Shown here one piece after another: positions 57,378 through 64,000 of a DNA stretch of 64,000 nt. A model generated the notes under the pieces. It ran no database searches. It was not told the DNA's origin and was given only the letters and a program-made list of their open reading frames with translations. Origin of the DNA: Antrihabitans auranticaus (GTDB lineage: Bacteria; Actinomycetota; Actinomycetes; Mycobacteriales; Mycobacteriaceae); the NCBI RefSeq assembly GCF_016481275.1, contig NZ_JAEMNW010000001.1, positions 434,001-498,000 on the forward strand. The letters are read 5' to 3'. Position 1 is the first letter of the stretch, and every line of letters starts with the position of its first letter. Both the position numbers and the translations under genes were made by a program.

Positions 57378-60002
57378 GTGACTCGCGCACCGGAATGGTC
57401 CGGTAGGCACAGGTGGCCGCTCGAACGCGAAGCACCGCTTCGCGAATTGCTGACCGCATTGACCGAGGCCGGCGCCGGCCGCGGCGGTATCGCGTTGATC
57501 AGCGGCGAGGCCGGTATCGGAAAGACGTCCCTCGTCCGGGCATTCCACGCGGCGATACCCGACCGCTTCCGGGTCTTGACCGGCGCCTGCGACGACCTCA
57601 TAGCGCCTCGCACACTGGGCGCATTCCGCGACGCAGCGGCAGACAGCTCGGGGCCGCTCGCTCGCGGCCTCGCCGACGGTTCGCTCGATTCGGCGATGAC
57701 CGGTGCCGTTGCCGAGCTGGAAGATTCGCCGCCGACCGTACTGATCGTCGAGGATCTGCACTGGGCCGACGACGCGACGCTCGACGTGCTCGCGTATGTC
57801 TCCCGGCGGGTCGAACGCAGCGCGGCGCTGCTAGTCCTCACGTTCCGCGACGACGAACTACCGATCGCCCATCCGCTGCGGCGCTTGCTGGGCATCGTTG
57901 CAGCCACCTCACCGACGCGGGTCACACTGCAGCCGCTGTCTCGCGAGGCGGTCGCGCAACTGGTCGGAAGTGGCGGACGCGACGCCTCCGCGCTGCACGC
58001 GACGACGGGCGGTAACCCGTTTTACGTCGCAGAGGCACTGACCGCCCACGCCGACGACGTCTCACCTACCGTTGCCGCGACGGTGCTTGCCAGGATCCAG
58101 CGCCTCGCTCCCGAGTGCCGCAAAGCGCTGGAACGACTGTGCGTGATTTCGGGCGCCATCGAATTCGAGCTCGCGGAGAAGGTAATTGGCCAGCCGCTCG
58201 ATGTCCTACGGGAGGCCGAAGACCGCCGATTGATCGAGATCGACAGTGTCGGGTTGACGTTCCGGCACGACCTGACGCGGCGGGCGCTCGAAGACAGCTT
58301 GCCCGCGCTCGTGCGTCGCGCGGCGCATTGGGCGATCACCCAGGCCCTTCTGACCGACGCCGATTCCGACCCGGCTCGCGTCGTTCATCACGCCGCCAAT
58401 GCGGGCGACGAACGGACGGTCGTCGACTTCGCGCCGGCTGCAGGTCGCGGCGCGGCAGCGAGCGGGGCCCATCGGCAAGCGTTGACGCTCTTCGAGGCAG
58501 CACTCGGCACCAACCTGCTCGAGCCGGCCGACCGGGCAGCCGTGCTCGCCGACTACGCATGGGAGCTCTACAACGCGCACCGGATCGGCGATGCCGCCGC
58601 AGCGTCGCAACAAGCGGTCGAGCTGCACCGATCGACCGGCGACCTCGCGGCCGCAGGTGTTGTGATGGTCGGTCAGTCCCACCACCTGCTGATGGCAGGC
58701 GATCATGCGCAGGCCGCGACCGTCATCACCGACGCCGTCGCCTTGCTCGACGACGTGGGGTCGGCTTCCGCACGCGCCTACGCCGCGACCTATCACGGCA
58801 CTCTGCTACTGACCGCCCAGGCGCTCGCCGAAGCCAGGCCCGTTCTGGAGCGCGCTGTCGAGTTGTCGAGCGCCGCGAATCGCCCCGACCTGGTCGCGCT
58901 GTGCCAGATCTATCTCGCGGTGTGTCTGGAGACGTTGACGCCTGCGGACCGAATCAGCATGCTGCGCAAGGGAATCTCGGACGCAGCGGCGCTCGGAACG
59001 CACGAGAGCGTCGGGCGCGGCTACACCATCATGGCCGAGTTGCTTTTACGCTTCGGCGAATTCGACGAACTCGAGCAGTGCCTGACGACGGCGTCGGCCT
59101 ACGTTCTCGACCATGATCTGCCGCTGTACAAGGTCCGCCTCGACATCGTGGCCAGCCAACTCCTGCTGCGGCAAGGACATTGGGACGCCGCCGAACGCGG
59201 CCTGCGCGCGGCGATGGAATCCGCCGATGCCGGCATGTTCGCTCTCCTCGCCGCAGCGAATGTGGCACGGATCCTGACGCGCCGCGGTGATCCGGCCGCC
59301 GCCGAACTGGTCGCTGACACCTTCCAGCGGGCACTCGCAGGCAGATGGCTACTCGGGCTGGCCTATTCGGGACTCGCGCTCGTCGAATGGTCGTGGCTCA
59401 CCGGGCAGCCGGAGCGCTCGGCGGCGCTCGCCGGAATGTGGTCGGCGAACGCAGCGCATCCGGTGGTGTTCGGGTTGTACGGCGAGTTGCTGCGCTACCT
59501 CAAACGAGCCGGGCACCCGGTCAGCGCTTTTCCCGAGTGTCCGGAGCCGTGGGCGGGCGGCCTGCGCGGCGAGTGGCGTGCGGCGGCACAGGCGTGGTCG
59601 GCGATCGGCGACCCGTACGAACACGCTCTCGAACTCGCCGACTCCGGCGAAGCCGCGCCGACCCTGGCCGGTCTGCAGATTCTCGTCGGCCTCGGCGCCG
59701 AGGGCGCGGCCGCGATCGTGCGCCAACGCCTGCGCAAGTTGGGTGTTCATCGAATGCCGCACGGTCCGGCAGCCGAAACCCGAAGCAACCCTGCGGGTCT
59801 TACAGGGCGCCAAGCCGAGGTGCTCACCCTTGTCGGCGAAGGACTCACGAACGCCGAAATTGCTGAACGCCTGGTCCTTTCGGTTCGGACCGTCGACCAT
59901 CACGTCTCTGCGATCCTCACGAAATTGGGCGTATCGACTCGGCGAGAAGCAGTCGCCCTGGCGCAGCGACTGGGTGGGGGAACGACCTCACCGCAGCAGT
60001 AG
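57378..60002 (+). CDS. Large LuxR-family ATPase transcriptional regulator (LAL/MalT type)
   Basis: About 874 residues from GTG 57378 (MTRAPEWSGRHRWPLERE); GTG 57315 would add 21 residues. The N-terminal AAA+/NACHT-like ATPase has Walker A GEAGIGKTSLV, Walker B VLIVEDLHWADDA, and ALHATTGGNPFYVAEAL. A long tetratricopeptide-like helical middle (about 350-750) follows, and the C-terminal helix-turn-helix is LTGRQAEVLTLVGEGLTNAE followed by IAERLVLSVRTVDHHVSAIL. The ligand is unknown. It overlaps the convergent QueA-like gene by 15 nt. Confidence 0.9.
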   Translation: MTRAPEWSGRHRWPLEREAPLRELLTALTEAGAGRGGIALISGEAGIGKTSLVRAFHAAIPDRFRVLTGACDDLIAPRTLGAFRDAAADSSGPLARGLADGSLDSAMTGAVAELEDSPPTVLIVEDLHWADDATLDVLAYVSRRVERSAALLVLTFRDDELPIAHPLRRLLGIVAATSPTRVTLQPLSREAVAQLVGSGGRDASALHATTGGNPFYVAEALTAHADDVSPTVAATVLARIQRLAPECRKALERLCVISGAIEFELAEKVIGQPLDVLREAEDRRLIEIDSVGLTFRHDLTRRALEDSLPALVRRAAHWAITQALLTDADSDPARVVHHAANAGDERTVVDFAPAAGRGAAASGAHRQALTLFEAALGTNLLEPADRAAVLADYAWELYNAHRIGDAAAASQQAVELHRSTGDLAAAGVVMVGQSHHLLMAGDHAQAATVITDAVALLDDVGSASARAYAATYHGTLLLTAQALAEARPVLERAVELSSAANRPDLVALCQIYLAVCLETLTPADRISMLRKGISDAAALGTHESVGRGYTIMAELLLRFGEFDELEQCLTTASAYVLDHDLPLYKVRLDIVASQLLLRQGHWDAAERGLRAAMESADAGMFALLAAANVARILTRRGDPAAAELVADTFQRALAGRWLLGLAYSGLALVEWSWLTGQPERSAALAGMWSANAAHPVVFGLYGELLRYLKRAGHPVSAFPECPEPWAGGLRGEWRAAAQAWSAIGDPYEHALELADSGEAAPTLAGLQILVGLGAEGAAAIVRQRLRKLGVHRMPHGPAAETRSNPAGLTGRQAEVLTLVGEGLTNAEIAERLVLSVRTVDHHVSAILTKLGVSTRREAVALAQRLGGGTTSPQQ

Positions 60003-61022
60003 CGCACTGTCACCGAACTCGTGCCATAGGTACTCCCCTGCCAGCGCGGCGTCGTAGGCTTCACGAACGGCGCCGATTCCGACGACCGCCTCGAGCAGCA
60101 TCAGGTGCGACGCACCTGGCTCGTGCCAACCGGTCACCAAGCCGTCGACCGTTCGGGTCGGCCGGTGCGCGCTGAGGACCAAGTCGGTCCACCCCGCACC
60201 GGCGTGCACCCGACCATCTTCTGCCGCAACCGTTTCCAGCGCCCGCGTCACCGTCGTGCCGACCGCGACGACTCGCCTACCGGCCGCACGCACATTGTTG
60301 ACGATGCGCGCCGTAGCGTCCGGTACGAGGTACCGCTCCGGACTGGGCGGTTCACCCAACTCCGCCGACGACACACCGGTGTGGAGCGTGATCGGCGCGA
60401 CAGCAATACCTTTGGAGACCAGGTCGGTGACCACACCGTCGGTGAACGGTCTACCAGCGCTGGGCATTTCGGCGCTCCCGAGGTCACGGCCGAAGGCTGT
60501 GCGGTAGTAGCGCGCCGACCAGTGCTTGCTGACGTAGGAATACGTGATCGGACGGCCGTGCCGCTCGAGCCAACGAACCACCTTCTCGGTACTGATGTGC
60601 GCCGACCACAGCCGCCGCCCGTCAGGTAACCACGGCCGCACGAGCATGATGATCACACCGCCCGGTGCCTGTATCCGCATCCCAGCCCGAAGCGTCGCCC
60701 AGTCGAACTTCTGGCCGTCGCCGGTGCGGACCTCGACGACCCAGTTACCGTCGTCGAGCCAGGTCGAGAAATGCACCACGACAGGCACATCGCCCAGACG
60801 AGCCGGCACCGCGGCCGACATCGTCGCTGACGTGTTCACGACTACCAGATCGCCAGGTCGCAAGAACGACGACAGCTCCCGAAAGTGGCTGTGCGTCAGC
60901 AATCCTCGGTCCGATACCAACAGCCGAACCTGATCACGCGCGACACCACGGGCCTCGGGTGGCTCGGTGGCCTCCCGGCCGGGTGGCAGTACGAATTCCG
61001 GATCGAGCACGGTCACAGTCAT
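59988..61022 (-). CDS. QueA-like protein (S-adenosylmethionine:tRNA ribosyltransferase-isomerase family)
   Basis: 344 residues. Order of motifs follows QueA: FLRPGDLVVVNTSATMSAAVPARL near the start (two parts), PSAGRPFTD where QueA has PTAGLHF, ITLHTGVSSAELG, VGTTVTRALE, and a C-terminal EPGASHLMLLEAVVGIGAVR. Several canonical residues differ. Queuosine genes (tgt, queC-queE, queG) are not seen. It is the second gene of an operon with the SDR gene (ATGA overlap). The function may have shifted. Confidence 0.8.
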   Translation of the reverse strand: MTVTVLDPEFVLPPGREATEPPEARGVARDQVRLLVSDRGLLTHSHFRELSSFLRPGDLVVVNTSATMSAAVPARLGDVPVVVHFSTWLDDGNWVVEVRTGDGQKFDWATLRAGMRIQAPGGVIIMLVRPWLPDGRRLWSAHISTEKVVRWLERHGRPITYSYVSKHWSARYYRTAFGRDLGSAEMPSAGRPFTDGVVTDLVSKGIAVAPITLHTGVSSAELGEPPSPERYLVPDATARIVNNVRAAGRRVVAVGTTVTRALETVAAEDGRVHAGAGWTDLVLSAHRPTRTVDGLVTGWHEPGASHLMLLEAVVGIGAVREAYDAALAGEYLWHEFGDSALLLR

Positions 61023-61723
61023 TTCGATGCTCCCGCCAGGAGGTCCGCGGCGATGTACCGTCCGCTCGGCGGGCGGTCCGCAAGCAAGCGGAGCAGCGCG
61101 GGTACAACTGTTTCAGGATCAGGTCTGTCGGAGATGTCCTCACCAGGAAAAGCCGCCTGGTGCATGGCAGTGCGCATATCGCCGGGGTCGAATGCATAGA
61201 CCGCGATGCCTGGATTCTCCGCAGCGTAAATCGCCGTGAGGTGGTCTAGCGCGGCCTTGGCCGACCCGTATCCACCCCACCCCTCGTACGGAGTGACCGC
61301 GGCATCTGAGCTTATGTTTACGGCAATACCATTGCTCGCCAACAATTTCGGTGTGGCGAATTGCAGAATCGCCAGCGGTGCAACGACGTTGGTAGCGAGA
61401 ATTCGCTCCAACTCGTCCAGCTCGATATCACGCAGCTTCGGCATCGGGCTCGGTCCGAGCCTGCTTGCATTGTTGACGACGAGGTCGAGGCGCGGTCGGG
61501 CGAAGAGGAGGTCAGCCAACTCCGCCCGATGCGCGGCGTCGGACACGTCGCCGTGGACGGTCGTGAGAGCCGAACCTAGTTCGTTGCCCAGCCGCGTCAG
61601 CTCCGCGCTTCCGCGTGCCGTGCCGATGACGTCCCACCCGTCGCCGACCAACGCGCAGGTAAGGGCACGACCGAGGCCCGCCGATGCTCCGGTGACGAGT
61701 GCTGTCTTTTGGTTTCGCGACAT
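61019..61723 (-). CDS. Short-chain dehydrogenase/reductase (SDR)
   Basis: 234 residues. The NAD(P)-binding motif is TGASAGLGRALTCALVGDG (about 12-30) and the active-site YxxxK is GWGGYGSAKAALDHL (about 147-161) with an Asn-Ala-Ser VNNASRLG. It is a classical SDR without an obvious substrate. It is the first gene of the SDR/QueA-like pair, starting 57 bp after the end of ligA, with a MerR-like promoter and an inverted repeat between. Confidence 0.9.
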   Translation of the reverse strand: MSRNQKTALVTGASAGLGRALTCALVGDGWDVIGTARGSAELTRLGNELGSALTTVHGDVSDAAHRAELADLLFARPRLDLVVNNASRLGPSPMPKLRDIELDELERILATNVVAPLAILQFATPKLLASNGIAVNISSDAAVTPYEGWGGYGSAKAALDHLTAIYAAENPGIAVYAFDPGDMRTAMHQAAFPGEDISDRPDPETVVPALLRLLADRPPSGRYIAADLLAGASK

Positions 61724-61732
61724 TGGATCTCC

Positions 61733-64000
<2,268 letters not shown>

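Overview
The window is high-GC actinobacterial DNA, most likely from a mycolic-acid-producing member of the Mycobacteriales close to Rhodococcus or Nocardia. This is inferred from several things: an HU protein with a long Lys/Ala tail, F420-related genes, DUF732, DUF3515 and DUF5302 proteins, an EmbR-like FHA regulator, many GTG starts, and a core gene order that from memory parallels the recG to ligA segment of Mycobacterium tuberculosis (about Rv2973c to Rv3014c). No phage, insertion sequence, CRISPR array or rRNA was seen.

Layout. 1-2.4 kb: the left edge cuts a DUF222/HNH-type gene, followed by an Ala-rich membrane protein and an overlapping class F sortase. 2.4-6.8 kb: recG, a DhaL/FakA-like protein and rpmB. 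6.9-14.3 kb: an accessory block with a GNAT acetyltransferase, enoyl-CoA hydratase, secreted zinc peptidase, EmbR-like regulator, two alpha/beta hydrolases, an AraC regulator, an AurF-type diiron oxygenase and a DUF732 protein. 14.3-23.6 kb: ung, gamma carbonic anhydrase, thiL, an Lrp-like domain protein, DUF3515, ddl, gpsA, fbiD/cofC, ppk1 and mutT1. 23.6-29.9 kb: hupB, leuCD with a divergent IclR regulator, an F420/PPOX oxidoreductase and small genes. 29.9-32.5 kb: tRNA-Glu, tRNA-Gln, gltX and an FAH-family gene. 32.6-42.7 kb: an MFS transporter and branched-chain amino acid and serine genes (leuB, serA, ilvC, ilvN, ilvB, ilvD). 42.9-46.6 kb: a palindrome-bracketed AbiEi/DUF559-type gene, uraD, DoxX and an LppZ-like lipoprotein. 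46.6-56.8 kb: gatB, pfkA, a two-component system, a phospholipase A2-like gene coupled to a membrane alpha/beta hydrolase, a nucleotidyltransferase, gatA, gatC and an ACT protein. 56.8-64 kb: GNAT, a large LuxR-type ATPase regulator, a QueA-like protein with an SDR partner, and ligA.

How genes work together. ilvBNCD with leuBCD make up most of valine, leucine and isoleucine synthesis (no leuA or ilvE here). ilvB is preceded by a 15-codon leader peptide with Leu-Val-Ile codons and an intrinsic terminator, so attenuation is predicted. gltX, tRNA-Glu, tRNA-Gln and gatCAB together form a complete indirect Gln-tRNA(Gln) pathway. fbiD serves F420 synthesis, and a probable F420/FMN oxidoreductase lies 7 kb away.

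The most unusual signals are non-coding. A 52-bp perfect palindrome and a related 38-bp inverted repeat bracket the AbiEi/DUF559-type gene, and their shared cores differ by compensatory changes. A second palindromic repeat occurs in two copies (36.5 kb and 54.0 kb), one of which supplies the stop codon of a gene. A MerR-like promoter with a 19-bp spacer precedes the SDR/QueA-like operon. All assignments are by reading the sequence; no database search was run.
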